The notes: generated by a model from the sequence alone, not told the origin. DNA of 64,000 bases from Proteiniphilum sp. X52 (GCF_003712195.1 NZ_RDSD01000003.1:62001-126000); one strand, 5' to 3'. Shown: positions 26,372-35,641, counted from the stretch's first letter. Made by a program: numbers and translations.

Positions 26372-27682
26372 ATGCTGGAAAAATTATTCAAACTGAAACA
26401 AAATAAAACCACTGTGCGTGCGGAACTCGTGGCGGGGGTCATTACGTTCCTTACCATGTCTTATATCTTGGTGGTGAATCCCAATATTCTGGGGGCAACC
26501 GGAATGGACAGGGAGGCGCTCTTTACCGCGACTGGCCTCGCCGCCTTATTGGGTACACTGTTTATGGCATTTATCCCCAACCTGCCCATCGCGCAGGCAC
26601 CGGGTATGGGACTGAATTCCTTTTTCGCATTCTCAGTGGTGATAGGATTGGGATACTCCTGGCAAATGGCATTGACGGCTGTTTTCATTCAAGGTATTAT
26701 CTTCGTACTTCTCACCTTGTTCAACGTCCGTGAACTGATAGTGAAGAGTATCCCGGGCGCTATTAAGAATGCTATCCCCGTGGGTATCGGTCTCTTTATC
26801 ACCTTGCTCGGCCTGCAAAATGGGGGATTGATCGTGAGGGATGAGAACACAATGGTGACGCTGGGTGCCATGTCTAACCCCCATGTGTGGGTGGCGTTGC
26901 TGGGGCTTATCCTCACAGCGGTGCTCTTTTACAAAAAGGTGCATGGGGCTTTCCTTATCGGGATTGCCGCCGCCACTATTTTCGCAGTTGTCCTCGGGCT
27001 GGTACACTTTCCTGAAGGAAGCGTGGTTGCGCTTCCACCCGATATTTCGCCCATTTTTGTGCAATTCGAATGGACGAATATTTTTACTTTTGACATGCTG
27101 ATCGTGGTATTCACTTTCCTGTTCGTAAACCTTTTCGATACTATCGGCACGTTGTTGGGCGTGGCTTCGAAAATAGGGATCACTGATGAGAATGGCAACT
27201 TCCCGCAATTGAAACGCGCCCTTTTTGCCGACGCGTTGGGTACCACCTTCGGCGCTATATTGGGAACCAGTACGGTTACATCTTATGTGGAAAGCGCATC
27301 GGGAGTGGCTGTGGGAGGCCGTACCGGGCTGACTGCCCTTTCTACCGCGGCTATGTTTGCCCTGGCGCTGTTCTTTGCCCCGCTCTTCCTGATGGTGCCA
27401 GCTGCCGCGACCGCTCCCGCCTTGATCCTTGTCGGGCTGTTTATGATTACTTCCGTAGTGAAGATCAATTTCGAGGATATGACTGAGGCGTTACCCGCAT
27501 TCCTCACCATCGTGATGATGCCGTTCGCTTTCAGTATCGCCCAGGGAATTGTCTTCGGTATGCTCTCTTTTGTCTTGCTGAAAGCATTGAGCGGGAAGTT
27601 GAGGCACATATCGATCACCATGTGGGTGATTTTCGTGCTGTTTATTGCGAAGATGATCCTCGATGCAATGAACGTGATCTGA
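26372..27682 (+). CDS. NCS2-family purine permease (AzgA-like)
   Basis: 436 residues, about 12-14 membrane segments in the UraA/AzgA fold. The start (LKQNKTTVRAELVAGVITFL), QAPGMGLNSFFAF near residue 75, FVNLFDTIGTLLGV and GTSTVTSYVESASGVAVGGR are marks of the AzgA subgroup, proton-linked hypoxanthine/guanine/adenine importers. Probably one operon with the DUF5020 channel gene. A stem-loop terminator follows at 27719. Confidence 0.92.
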   Translation: MLEKLFKLKQNKTTVRAELVAGVITFLTMSYILVVNPNILGATGMDREALFTATGLAALLGTLFMAFIPNLPIAQAPGMGLNSFFAFSVVIGLGYSWQMALTAVFIQGIIFVLLTLFNVRELIVKSIPGAIKNAIPVGIGLFITLLGLQNGGLIVRDENTMVTLGAMSNPHVWVALLGLILTAVLFYKKVHGAFLIGIAAATIFAVVLGLVHFPEGSVVALPPDISPIFVQFEWTNIFTFDMLIVVFTFLFVNLFDTIGTLLGVASKIGITDENGNFPQLKRALFADALGTTFGAILGTSTVTSYVESASGVAVGGRTGLTALSTAAMFALALFFAPLFLMVPAAATAPALILVGLFMITSVVKINFEDMTEALPAFLTIVMMPFAFSIAQGIVFGMLSFVLLKALSGKLRHISITMWVIFVLFIAKMILDAMNVI

Positions 27683-27718
27683 ATTTCACCTTCTTCTTTT
27701 TATTATCATAATATAATT

Positions 27719-27748
27719 AGTCCCGTCAGATTCATTTCTGCGGGACTT
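27719..27748 (+). terminator. Stem-loop after the purine permease gene
   Basis: AGTCCCG pairs with CGGGACT, with a further CAGA/TCTG above one unpaired T. Only a weak T tract follows. Lies between the permease stop and the efp promoter. Confidence 0.6.
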
Positions 27749-27753
27749 AATCA

Positions 27754-27785
27754 TTTGTGTATCTCAGGCAAAATGACTATTTTTG
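27754..27785 (+). promoter_or_regulatory. efp promoter
   Basis: TTTG (27754-27757), 20 bases, then TATTTTTG (27778-27785), matching the Bacteroidota TTTG/TAnnTTTG promoter; 39 bases before the efp ATG. Confidence 0.75.
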
Positions 27786-27824
27786 CGCTCTAAATCAATA
27801 TAAAATCATAACAATTAATATTTT

Positions 27825-28391
27825 ATGGCAACAACTGCTGATTTCAGGAACGGAATGTGCATCGATCTGGAAGGCCAGTACTATTTCATCGTGGAGTTTC
27901 TTCACGTGAAGCCGGGCAAAGGTGCTGCTTTTGTCCGTACCAAACTGAGGAATGTGACTACGGGTCGTATCCTCGAAAAAACATTCAACTCGGGAGTGAA
28001 AGTGGATGAGGTGCGTATCGAGCGCCGTCCTTTCCAGTATCTTTATCGCGATGATATGGGATATAATTTCATGAATACCGAAACTTTTGAACAGATCCCT
28101 ATTCCCGAAGAGCAGATCGAAGGGGTGAAATTCCTGAAAGAAGGCGATGTGGTGGAAGTACAGATCCATGCCGAAAGTGGAACCATCCTTACGGCGGAGA
28201 TGCCCGCCCATGTGGTGCTTGAGGTGACTTATACCGAGCCGGGCATCAAAGGCGATACCGCTACCAACACGCTGAAACCCGCTACTGTGGAGACAGGAGC
28301 GGAAGTGCGTGTGCCTCTCTTTATTAATACGGGAGAAAAGATCAAGGTGGATACCCGTGATGGTTCATACGTGGAGCGTGTCAGAGGGTAG
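27825..28391 (+). CDS. efp: Elongation factor P
   Basis: Relieves ribosome stalling at polyproline stretches. 188 residues in three beta-barrel domains. The tip loop reads KPGKGAAF with lysine 32 as the residue placed at the peptidyl-transferase centre. [16 protein letters not shown] and the C-terminal ending [14 protein letters not shown] are standard. Its own promoter lies upstream. No EF-P-modifying enzyme gene (EpmA/EarP) is nearby. Confidence 0.97.
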   Translation: MATTADFRNGMCIDLEGQYYFIVEFLHVKPGKGAAFVRTKLRNVTTGRILEKTFNSGVKVDEVRIERRPFQYLYRDDMGYNFMNTETFEQIPIPEEQIEGVKFLKEGDVVEVQIHAESGTILTAEMPAHVVLEVTYTEPGIKGDTATNTLKPATVETGAEVRVPLFINTGEKIKVDTRDGSYVERVRG

Positions 28392-28409
28392 TTGTGTAAC
28401 TTCAGGCGT

Positions 28410-29072
28410 ATGGATTTCTGCTATACATTCGATTTTCTTGCCCGGTTGCAGATAAATAACGACCGCAACTGGTTCCATGAGCATAAATTCGAGTATGATA
28501 AAATCCGGGCCGATTTCGAAAACTTTATTAACAGGCTCATTGTGCCGCTTGCCCAACTCGATCCCGATATCGGATCGGTCACGGCCAATGAGTCTGTTTT
28601 TCGTATTTATCGCGATACCCGTTTCTCTCCCGATAAAACACCTTATAAAACACATCTCAGTGCCTTTATAGCAAACGGGGGAAAGAAAACCCGGTTTGCA
28701 GGCTACTATATCCATGTCCAACCGGACGAATCATTCTTTGCCGGTGGTATTTATAGTCCCGATCCGGCTGCCTTGGAATCCATCAGAAACCAGATTTATC
28801 ATCGGCCCGAGGAGATAAGGAGTATCCTTGATCACCGGAAATTCAAAAAAACTTTCCCGGAACTGTCCGCTGAAGACAGGCTTAAAAATCCACCAAGAGG
28901 TTATCCGAAAGACTTCAAGGAAATCGAACTATTGAAAAATAAACACTTTATTACCCATTATGCTCTTGAAAATGAGTTTTTCCTGCAAGAAGGGGTGATC
29001 GACCGGCTTGTGCGACTCTGCAAAACACAATATCCCCTTAATGCGTTTTTGAACAGGGCCGTGAAAGGTTGA
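28410..29072 (+). CDS. DUF2461 family protein (TIGR02453)
   Basis: 220 residues from the ATG at 28410 (MDFCYTFDFLARLQINNDR), 18 bases after efp; an upstream TTG in the same frame is rejected. NRNWFxxHKxEYD, VFRIYRDTRFSPDKTPYKTHL and GYYIHVQPDESFFAGGIY are the conserved blocks of this widespread family of unknown function. No catalytic motif I can name. Confidence 0.85.
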   Translation: MDFCYTFDFLARLQINNDRNWFHEHKFEYDKIRADFENFINRLIVPLAQLDPDIGSVTANESVFRIYRDTRFSPDKTPYKTHLSAFIANGGKKTRFAGYYIHVQPDESFFAGGIYSPDPAALESIRNQIYHRPEEIRSILDHRKFKKTFPELSAEDRLKNPPRGYPKDFKEIELLKNKHFITHYALENEFFLQEGVIDRLVRLCKTQYPLNAFLNRAVKG

Positions 29073-29119
29073 TAAATCTTGGAATGATTTTCCGTACGAG
29101 TTTTCATGCTGTGACAACA

Positions 29120-29149
29120 TTGTTTGTGACAAAGTTGTTTGTATTTTTG
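29120..29149 (+). promoter_or_regulatory. yaaA promoter
   Basis: TTG (29120-29122), 19 bases, then TATTTTTG (29142-29149), 34 bases before the yaaA start. Matches the Bacteroidota consensus. Confidence 0.65.
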
Positions 29150-29183
29150 GGTATAACATATATTGTTTGATAATCTGGATAAT

Positions 29184-29945
29184 ATGCAAATCATTCTTTC
29201 ACCTGCCAAATTGATGGACTTTTCCGGTAAAACGGGAGGCATGGAACCCTCAAAACCGTTATTCGCGGAAAGAACCGAAGAACTGATAGCTGTATGCCGG
29301 CGACTGTCGGAAAGGGAGATTGCCACGGAAATGGAGATCAACGCCAAAAAGGCGCGTGAAGTATATGAATATTTCCAGACGTTTGATCTCGGTTCTACGC
29401 CGGAACAACCGGCCGCGCTCGCCTATAACGGCATTGCTTATAAGGGTTTGAATGCACATGATTTCTCCGCGGAGGACTTCGATTTCGCGCAGCGGCATCT
29501 CAATATCATCTCCGGATTATACGGCATTGTCCGTCCCTTGGATGCAATTAAACCTTACCGGCTCGAGATGCAGCGCAAAATTGTGCCGCGGGGATATCAC
29601 ACACTCTACGATTTCTGGGGCGACACGGTCAATGATCATCTCTCGAAAAAACTCCGGAAAGGAGATAAAACCATCATCAATGTGGCATCCAAAGAGTACG
29701 CCAAGGTAGTCAGGAAAAACAAGTTGCCGAAAGGCGCGAAAATCATCGATATCCAGTTTCTTCAGCAGGAGAATGACGCTTTGAAGCAGATTGTGGTGCA
29801 TTCCAAGAAAGCGCGCGGTTTGATGTCCCGTTTCATCATTAAAAACAGGTTGATTGATCCGGAGGAGGTGAAGGCTTTCGATTACGAGGGATATTTTTTC
29901 TATCCGGCCCTTTCGAAAGAGGACACCTGGGTGTTTGTGAGATAA
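29184..29945 (+). CDS. yaaA: Peroxide stress protein YaaA
   Basis: 254 residues from MQIILSPAKLMDF at 29184; the frame opens earlier at 29163 but inside the promoter leader. ILSPAK, ALAYNGIAYKGL, GLYGIVRPLDAIKPYRLEM, LYDFWG and VNVASKEY-like INVASKEYAKVV identify the YaaA (DUF328) family, which lowers intracellular iron and protects DNA during peroxide stress in E. coli. Length is normal. Confidence 0.94.
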   Translation: MQIILSPAKLMDFSGKTGGMEPSKPLFAERTEELIAVCRRLSEREIATEMEINAKKAREVYEYFQTFDLGSTPEQPAALAYNGIAYKGLNAHDFSAEDFDFAQRHLNIISGLYGIVRPLDAIKPYRLEMQRKIVPRGYHTLYDFWGDTVNDHLSKKLRKGDKTIINVASKEYAKVVRKNKLPKGAKIIDIQFLQQENDALKQIVVHSKKARGLMSRFIIKNRLIDPEEVKAFDYEGYFFYPALSKEDTWVFVR

Positions 29946-30256
29946 GCTGAAAACTGACAATTAAAAGTTAAAAATTAAAAATTAAAAGTTAAAAATCGAC
30001 TTCCCTCCGAAAAGTCTTTTTTACCCAAATTTCCCTCAAAACGACTATTGTTTTTCAATGAGTTGGGAACCTGTGAAGTCGGTTTTTGGGGATTTCGGAA
30101 CAGTCTCAAAATTAAAAGTTAAAAGTGAGGAGAGAAAAATTGAGAATGAAAAGAGTTGAAGTAAGTGACAGGGAGTGAAAACTATTTGAAACAGAGGGAG
30201 GTCTTTTCGGGATTTTCTTTGTATATTTGCTCTGTTTACTCCCGAAATTGTCCGTT
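29946..30256. other. Intergenic gap with A-rich repeats
   Basis: About 310 bases between yaaA and radC. 29958-29996 repeats TTAAAAGTTAAAAATTAAAA. CGACTTC (29998-30004) and GAAGTCG (30075-30081) form an inverted pair of unknown meaning. TATATTTG at 30222-30229 fits a -7 box for radC, without a clear -33 partner. No RNA gene or coding region seen. Confidence 0.5.
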
Positions 30257-30946
30257 ATGAGCAAGTTAAGTATCAAGCAATGGGCGGAGGAAGACCGTCC
30301 CCGTGAAAAATTACTGCTGAAAGGAGTTTCAGTGCTTTCCGATTCGGAACTTCTGGCAATCCTTATCGGCTCGGGCAACGATAAACAAAGTGCGGTGGAA
30401 CTGGCACAGCATATTTTGTTGGAAGCCGGTAATGACTTGAACCAGTTGGCGCGGATGAGTGTGTCGGATTTGATGAATAATTTCCGGGGAATTGGACAGG
30501 CCAAGGCGGTCGCTTTGATAGCCGCGCTTGAGTTGGGACGACGCAGAAAGGGCGTTGAAAAGCCCCAAAAGAAGAAAATCACTTCCTCGAGGGCTGCCTA
30601 TGAGCATTTCTATCCCCTGCTTTCCGACTTGAACCATGAAGAGACATGGGCATTGCTGACCGACCGCTCCAACAAGGTGTTGAGTTCCATTCAGGTGAGC
30701 CGGGGCGGCATCTCGGGAACGGTGGTGGATATACGGTTGGTGCTCAGGGAGGCGCTCAGCCGGTATGCATCGGGGATTATTCTTGGACACAATCATCCCT
30801 CAGGACAATGCCGGCCAAGTCCCCAGGATACGCATCTAACCAAAAAATTAAAAGAGGCAGCCCAGTGGATGGACATCTCCCTGCTCGACCATATTATCGT
30901 CTGTGGAGAGAACTATTTCAGTTTTGCCGATGAGGGAATCATCTGA
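30257..30946 (+). CDS. radC: RadC-family JAB-domain protein
   Basis: 230 residues from MSKLSIKQWAEEDRPREKL at 30257. The N-terminal helix-hairpin-helix (NNFRGIGQAKAVALIAALELG) is followed by the MPN/JAB domain (UPF0758) with the metal-binding HNHPSGQCRPSPQD and the upstream glutamate region. Once linked to DNA repair, but its enzymatic role is unsettled. A TTG-initiated extension to 30227 would overlap the -7 box and is unlikely. Confidence 0.93.
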   Translation: MSKLSIKQWAEEDRPREKLLLKGVSVLSDSELLAILIGSGNDKQSAVELAQHILLEAGNDLNQLARMSVSDLMNNFRGIGQAKAVALIAALELGRRRKGVEKPQKKKITSSRAAYEHFYPLLSDLNHEETWALLTDRSNKVLSSIQVSRGGISGTVVDIRLVLREALSRYASGIILGHNHPSGQCRPSPQDTHLTKKLKEAAQWMDISLLDHIIVCGENYFSFADEGII

Positions 30947-30995
30947 AGCGACTAAACAATATGCCGGGCAATCGGTTTAATAAAAAAATGAGATT

Positions 30996-31313
30996 ATGAA
31001 CGAAGAATTACAAGCTTTACAAGATAAAATAGTGGTGATGCTCCGCACGGTGTATGACCCCGAAATCCCCGTGAATATTTATGACTTGGGAATGATTTAT
31101 GATGTGGATATCGATGAGGGGAATAATGTGACCATTGAGATGACCTTTACCTCTCCCAGTTGTCCCGCAGCCGATTATATCCTGATGGATGTGCAATTGA
31201 AGGTGGAATCGATCCCCGAGGTGAATAAGGTGGACCTGAATCTCACTTTCGATCCCCCGTGGGACCGGTCGATGATGAGCGAAGAAGCATTGTTGGAGCT
31301 GGGAATGATGTAG
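30996..31313 (+). CDS. SufT-like / MIP18-family Fe-S assembly protein (DUF59)
   Basis: 105 residues. The DUF59 fold is marked by VYDPEIPVNIYDLGMIYDV, VTIEMTFTSPSCPAADYI (with the conserved cysteine) and FDPPWDRSMMSEEALLELGM at the end. Members help mature iron-sulphur proteins. Other suf genes are not nearby. The next gene, lpxH, begins 17 bases later. Confidence 0.88.
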   Translation: MNEELQALQDKIVVMLRTVYDPEIPVNIYDLGMIYDVDIDEGNNVTIEMTFTSPSCPAADYILMDVQLKVESIPEVNKVDLNLTFDPPWDRSMMSEEALLELGMM

Positions 31314-31330
31314 TTGGTCGAAAGGGATAG

Positions 31331-32086
31331 TTGAACAAATTGATCGTGAGAAATAAAATCTATTTTCTTGCCGATGCCCATTTAGGATCCAAATCGCATG
31401 CCGACTCCATGGAGACGGAACGAAAACTATGCCGCTGGCTCGATAGCGTGAGCGATGACGCTGCCGTGATTTTTCTGATGGGAGATATCTTTGACTACTG
31501 GTATGAATACCGGTATGTGGTGCCAAAGGGTTTTACGCGTTTGCTGGGTAAGCTGGGCGAGATGACCGATTCGGGGGTGGAAATCCATTTCTTTGCGGGC
31601 AATCATGACCTATGGCTGACAGACTACCTTTCCAAAGAGTGCGGGATGATCCTGCATTTGGAACCCTATATCACCGAAATGGAAGGGAAAAAGTTTTTCC
31701 TTGCCCATGGAGACGGTTTGGGCGATGACTCCCGTTCGTTTCATCTTCTCCGGAAACTGTTTCACAGTAAATTCCTTCAGAAATGTTTTTCAGGCATTCA
31801 TCCCAGATGGACTATCCCATTGGCACACACCTGGTCGAACAGCAGCCGTGAGAGCGGGGGGGTAACGCCCTATCTGGGAGAGGAGCGGGAGCACTTGGTC
31901 CGTTTCGCGAAAGATAAGCTAAAAGAGATGCCCGATATCAACTACTTTGTATTTGGGCACCGCCACGTGCTGGTCGATCTGCCTATCGCTGGGCAGAGCC
32001 GCGTGATCATGCTGGGTGATTGGATCACTCTTTTTTCCTATGCGGAATTCGACGGGGAGAGTGTACAGTTAAAGCAATGGACATAG
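31331..32086 (+). CDS. lpxH: UDP-2,3-diacylglucosamine hydrolase
   Basis: Removes UMP from UDP-2,3-diacylglucosamine to give lipid X in lipid A synthesis; membrane-associated metallophosphatase. 251 residues. Metal-binding blocks in order: DAHLGS (15-20), GDIFDYW (51-57), GNHDLW (90-95), HGDGLGDDS and FGHRHV. The start is a TTG at 31331 with AAAGGGA just upstream; no ATG fits before the first catalytic block. Confidence 0.9.
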   Translation: MNKLIVRNKIYFLADAHLGSKSHADSMETERKLCRWLDSVSDDAAVIFLMGDIFDYWYEYRYVVPKGFTRLLGKLGEMTDSGVEIHFFAGNHDLWLTDYLSKECGMILHLEPYITEMEGKKFFLAHGDGLGDDSRSFHLLRKLFHSKFLQKCFSGIHPRWTIPLAHTWSNSSRESGGVTPYLGEEREHLVRFAKDKLKEMPDINYFVFGHRHVLVDLPIAGQSRVIMLGDWITLFSYAEFDGESVQLKQWT

Positions 32087-32137
32087 GGATATATGCGGGC
32101 TCCCTCAGGGATATCGATTTTTGGTTTGAAAAGTTCC

Positions 32138-32674
32138 CTAGCCTCTAAGTTGTTGGAAGAAATCCCATATTACAATACCTGCCGTCACTGATACGTTGAG
32201 GGAGTGTTTGGTTCCATACTGTGGGATCTCAATACATCCGTCCGACGCGTCTATCACCTCCTGTGCTACGCCATGCACTTCGTGTCCGAAGATCACCGCA
32301 TATTTTTTTCCTTTATCCAATTCAATGGTATCCAGCGAGATGCTGTTTTCAGCCTGCTCAATGGAGAAGACGGTATACCCCTCTTCCTTCAATGCTTCCA
32401 GAGCCGGGAGAGACTCCCCGAAGTAACGCCATTTTACAGAATCCTCGGCTCCAAGGGCTGTTTTGTGGATCTCCGCGTCAGGAGGAGTCCCGGTAATGCC
32501 GCAGAGCAACAGTTCCTCTATTCTGAAAGCGTCACCCGTGCGGAATACAGACCCTATGTTGTGGCGGCTGCGTACGTTGTCGAGCACCACTGCCAGCGGT
32601 ATCTTCTCCGCTTCCCTGAACTCCTCGACCGAGATGCGGTTCAGTTCTTCAATCTTTAGTTTTCGTCGTTGCAT
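32138..32674 (-). CDS. TrmH/SpoU-family RNA 2'-O-methyltransferase
   Basis: 178 residues from MQRRKLKIEELNRIS at 32674. SPOUT knot motifs: VLDNVRSRHNIGSVFRTGDAF (motif 1, with the Asn and Arg), YAVIFGHEVHGVAQEV (motif 2) and IEIPQYGTKHSLNVSVTAGI (motif 3). It lacks an extra N-terminal substrate-binding domain, so target (tRNA or rRNA) is uncertain. Last gene of a minus-strand run from the glycosyltransferases. Confidence 0.9.
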   Translation of the reverse strand: MQRRKLKIEELNRISVEEFREAEKIPLAVVLDNVRSRHNIGSVFRTGDAFRIEELLLCGITGTPPDAEIHKTALGAEDSVKWRYFGESLPALEALKEEGYTVFSIEQAENSISLDTIELDKGKKYAVIFGHEVHGVAQEVIDASDGCIEIPQYGTKHSLNVSVTAGIVIWDFFQQLRG

Positions 32675-32701
32675 AAGGAATAAATACAAAAGAATAATCG
32701 G

Positions 32702-33505
32702 CTATTTCAAAACTGTCCTGATCACAAACCAGACGTGATGGGAAAAGGTGGAGATCTGCCCGTAATATTTTGCCATGATGCGGTAACGTTCTTTCAAAGA
32801 CGCTTTGCGATTAGCCGTGGTCGTCCCCTCGTTCAGGTAGTTGATCAGTGTGAGACGGGTGTTATGGATGGATGTGGCTTTTTTCATCATGCGGATGCAC
32901 CAGTCGAAATCGGAAGAGAAGCGGTAGGAGAGGTCGTAGGGTTCGGCCAGCTCACGCTTTACAATAAAGGCCTGGTGGCAGACCAGCATGCCTTGTTTAA
33001 AACTTTTCCAATTGAGTTTCTCGGGCGCTTGTAGGCGGCGCATATGGAGGAAAGTGCCCCTGTCGTCCACGATAGCTGTTTCACCGTAGAGGATATCGGG
33101 TGGTTGGTTTGTATCGAGTGAATGCATCATTTTCTCCACCGTATCCGGTGAATGAAAAGTGTCGCCCGCGTTCAGGAAGCAAAGATAATCGCCCGAAGCC
33201 ATGCCGATGGCCTTGTTCATGGCATCGTATAGCCCCCGGTCGGGTTCGCTGACCCATCTCAACTGGGTATGGGAACTCATCTTCTCTTCCGCATTTGCCT
33301 TCCTTTCCGCAGTCACCTCTCCTTCTTGTCCATTCCCCTTTCCCTTCGCATATTTGTGTACCAGTTCCCCTGTTCCGTCGCGCGACGCTCCGTCCACGAT
33401 CAGATGTTCCAGGTCAGGGTAGGTCTGCTCCTGTACGCTCTTCAAGGTTCTTTCAAGCGTTTCTTCAGCGTTAAAGGTGACGGTGATAACGGATAGTTTC
33501 ATCAT
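32702..33505 (-). CDS. Glycosyltransferase family 2
   Basis: 267 residues. GT-A fold starting KLSVITVTFNAEETLERTLK; DxD region VSEPDRGLYDAMNKAIGMAS and GDYLCFLNAGDTF. The block GLYDAMNKAI with YGETAIVD is typical of polysaccharide-locus GT2 enzymes. Between HLIVDGASRDGTGEL and the DRGLYDAM block is a charged, low-complexity insertion of about 25 residues (KGKGNGQEGEVTAERKANAE). The start codon overlaps the stop of the methyltransferase gene upstream, so the two are coupled. Acceptor and donor unknown. Confidence 0.88.
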   Translation of the reverse strand: MMKLSVITVTFNAEETLERTLKSVQEQTYPDLEHLIVDGASRDGTGELVHKYAKGKGNGQEGEVTAERKANAEEKMSSHTQLRWVSEPDRGLYDAMNKAIGMASGDYLCFLNAGDTFHSPDTVEKMMHSLDTNQPPDILYGETAIVDDRGTFLHMRRLQAPEKLNWKSFKQGMLVCHQAFIVKRELAEPYDLSYRFSSDFDWCIRMMKKATSIHNTRLTLINYLNEGTTTANRKASLKERYRIMAKYYGQISTFSHHVWFVIRTVLK

Positions 33506-34224
33506 TTTCGGGCGTATATGGCGATATAAGGCGATAATAATTTCCCTTTTATGGGAAATAGTTTAATGGCGTGACTCAACATTTTCACCCACTTTCTCCT
33601 CTTGACGTGTTCCGGTTTCGGTTCGAGCCAGAGCATGGGTTTTCCGAGATAATCTACCGAAACATCATACAGATCGAAAGTCTGCATGATCTTTTTCAGG
33701 TAGGATATTTTCATCGATTGCAGGTTGTGGGCATCCAGGTTCTCCTTGTCATACCGTCGCTGGATCTCTCCGTTCAGACCCAGGAAGTTGGGTATGATGA
33801 TCAACAGTTGCCCTTTTTCAGAGAGCAAGTCCACATGCCGGGCGATCACATCGCGCGTGTCCTGAAAGTGCTCGATAAATCCCGACGAGAAAACCACATC
33901 GTATTTCTTTTCGGACGAGAAGGTAAAGAAATCACTATCGACGCACCGGATAGTTCCCTCCGGCAAACCGTTGATTTTCTCGAAATTGCGGACAATCTCT
34001 TTATTGATATGGAAATCGAGTATGGTCACCTCGCGCATGCCCCGTTGGTGGAAATAAGCGGCATGTACCCCGGGAAAGCCGCCGATCTCGATAAAGCTTA
34101 TTCCCCTTGTCAGCTTCGGCATGAACCTTTCGAACACTACTTTTTTGGGTATCTTGTCGTATTGGTAATTCTTCCAATAGTTGTCCCAGTATTCTTTATC
34201 GGTTATATTGTTGTTTCCGTTCAT
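33502..34224 (-). CDS. SAM-dependent methyltransferase in polysaccharide cluster
   Basis: About 240 residues from the ATG at 34224. Class I Rossmann methyltransferase: GISFIEIGGFPGVHAAYF is motif I, CVDSDFFTF motif II and YDVVFSSGFIEHFQD the post-motif helix typical of methyltransf_11/23. Flanked by glycosyltransferase genes and overlapping the GT2 gene, it likely methylates a sugar of the surface polysaccharide. Confidence 0.82.
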   Translation of the reverse strand: MNGNNNITDKEYWDNYWKNYQYDKIPKKVVFERFMPKLTRGISFIEIGGFPGVHAAYFHQRGMREVTILDFHINKEIVRNFEKINGLPEGTIRCVDSDFFTFSSEKKYDVVFSSGFIEHFQDTRDVIARHVDLLSEKGQLLIIIPNFLGLNGEIQRRYDKENLDAHNLQSMKISYLKKIMQTFDLYDVSVDYLGKPMLWLEPKPEHVKRRKWVKMLSHAIKLFPIKGKLLSPYIAIYARK

Positions 34225-34249
34225 ACGATTAATAATTAGAGCCAAGATT

Positions 34250-34411
34250 CAATAATGTGCCAATGATTTAATATGCCAATATGCCAATTAAATCATTGAA
34301 CCGTTCAATTCCATCGGCACATTATTCCCATTATTCTCATTGACCCATTATTCTCATTGGCTCATTATTCTCATTGGCTCATTAGTCTCCTTGGTCCATT
34401 AGTCACCATCA
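34250..34411. repeat. 17-bp tandem repeat next to the GT4 gene
   Basis: Five consecutive 17-base units (34327, 34344, 34361, 34378, 34395) follow CCCATTATTCTCATTGA with increasing divergence; the last runs into the glycosyltransferase stop codon at 34409. Upstream (34250-34326) are looser ATGCCAATATGCCAATTAAATC repeats. It fills the 184-base gap between two cluster genes. Confidence 0.85.
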
Positions 34412-35641
34412 CGATTCATAGATTTTTTTATACTGTTGCGCGACTATCTCCTGCGCGTAATGCTCCATCACTTTTTTGCGGGCGTTGGAGGAAAGTGTTC
34501 CGGTATCTGCTTCGAACAATGTCCAGAGTAGTCCGTTTGCCAGATCTTGTGCGTTTCCGTATTCGGCCACGTATCCGTTCTTCCGGTGATCGATCATTTC
34601 CGGGATGCCCCCGGTGTGAAAACCTACACAAGGCGTGCCACAGGCCATTGCCTCCATAATGGTGTTAGGCAAGTTATCATGGAGGGAGGGAGTGACGAAC
34701 AGGTCGACGGCATTATAGAGCTCCGGCATCTGCTGGGGAGAAATATATCCCATACTCCTTGCCGGCAGGGCAAGTTGTTTTTCTATCTCTTCCTCTCCAC
34801 CTCCCGCAATAAGAAAAAACAGGTTTTCCGAATGGTGTGCCATCAATCCGCTCGCCTCCACCAGATAGTCCATCCCTTTGCGCTTGTCGGTTGCTTTCAC
34901 TGCCGCGAACAGGATAATCCTTTTATCAAGTGGCAAATTCAGTTTTTCACGCATTTCGCTTTTATCCATCGGGCGGTAGGTCTCAGTATCGATAGGATTG
35001 GGGATAGACGTGATCCTGTGCCCCCATGTAAGGGGGCTCTGCTCGGCCAACTCCCGTAACCATTGGCTACATGCAGTGAAAGTGATATTGCCGGTTAAGT
35101 AGGTAGAATGCTTCCGTCTGAAAATAATAAATGAGAGGTCGTATCGGGAGGGTATCTTCAGATAAGGACAATACCCGCATCCGAAGGTATAGGCGTCACA
35201 GGCGACTGCATAGTGGCAGATGCCGGTAATTGGCCACATGTCGTGCATCGTCCACACCACTTTTTTCCCGGAGGAGAAGATTTTTCCTATCTCTTTGATG
35301 GAGAGCATCCCCTGGTTTATCCAATGCAGATGGATAACCTCAGCCTCTTTGAATTGGGGAAGTTTTGTAATCGATACTCCTGTATTGGCGATTGAGACAT
35401 CGAACAGGCCCTCTCTTGACAGGCCATTGAAAAGATAAATCACACCGCGTTCCCGATAGAACGGGAACGTATTCCTCTTTTTTTTGCTTTCCGCGGTAAA
35501 TACCGTCGTGTCATCTCCCAGTTTGGCACGCACCACCATCGAGGCATCGCATCCGGCATGGCGCACTGCATGCAGTAACCGGGTTGCCGCTATGGCCGCC
35601 CCTCCCTGGATGTCGTATGTGCTGATGAAAAGTACCTTCAT
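34409..35641 (-). CDS. Glycosyltransferase family 4
   Basis: 410 residues, GT-B fold. N-terminal domain starts KVLFISTYDIQGGAAIAATR with the glycine loop. WTMHDMWPITGICHYA (with cysteine-rich YTFGCGYCPYL) is a hallmark of Bacteroidota polysaccharide GT4 enzymes. The C-terminal donor domain has ILFAAVKATDKRKGMDYLVEA and TPSLHDNLPNTIMEAMACGTPCVGFHTGG with the EX7E-type glutamates. First gene of the minus-strand run ending in the TrmH gene. Confidence 0.92.
   Translation of the reverse strand: MKVLFISTYDIQGGAAIAATRLLHAVRHAGCDASMVVRAKLGDDTTVFTAESKKKRNTFPFYRERGVIYLFNGLSREGLFDVSIANTGVSITKLPQFKEAEVIHLHWINQGMLSIKEIGKIFSSGKKVVWTMHDMWPITGICHYAVACDAYTFGCGYCPYLKIPSRYDLSFIIFRRKHSTYLTGNITFTACSQWLRELAEQSPLTWGHRITSIPNPIDTETYRPMDKSEMREKLNLPLDKRIILFAAVKATDKRKGMDYLVEASGLMAHHSENLFFLIAGGGEEEIEKQLALPARSMGYISPQQMPELYNAVDLFVTPSLHDNLPNTIMEAMACGTPCVGFHTGGIPEMIDHRKNGYVAEYGNAQDLANGLLWTLFEADTGTLSSNARKKVMEHYAQEIVAQQYKKIYES

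Noticed and set aside
34327-34411. CRISPR-like array
   Set aside because: The 17-base units are contiguous, without unique spacers, and no cas genes are near.
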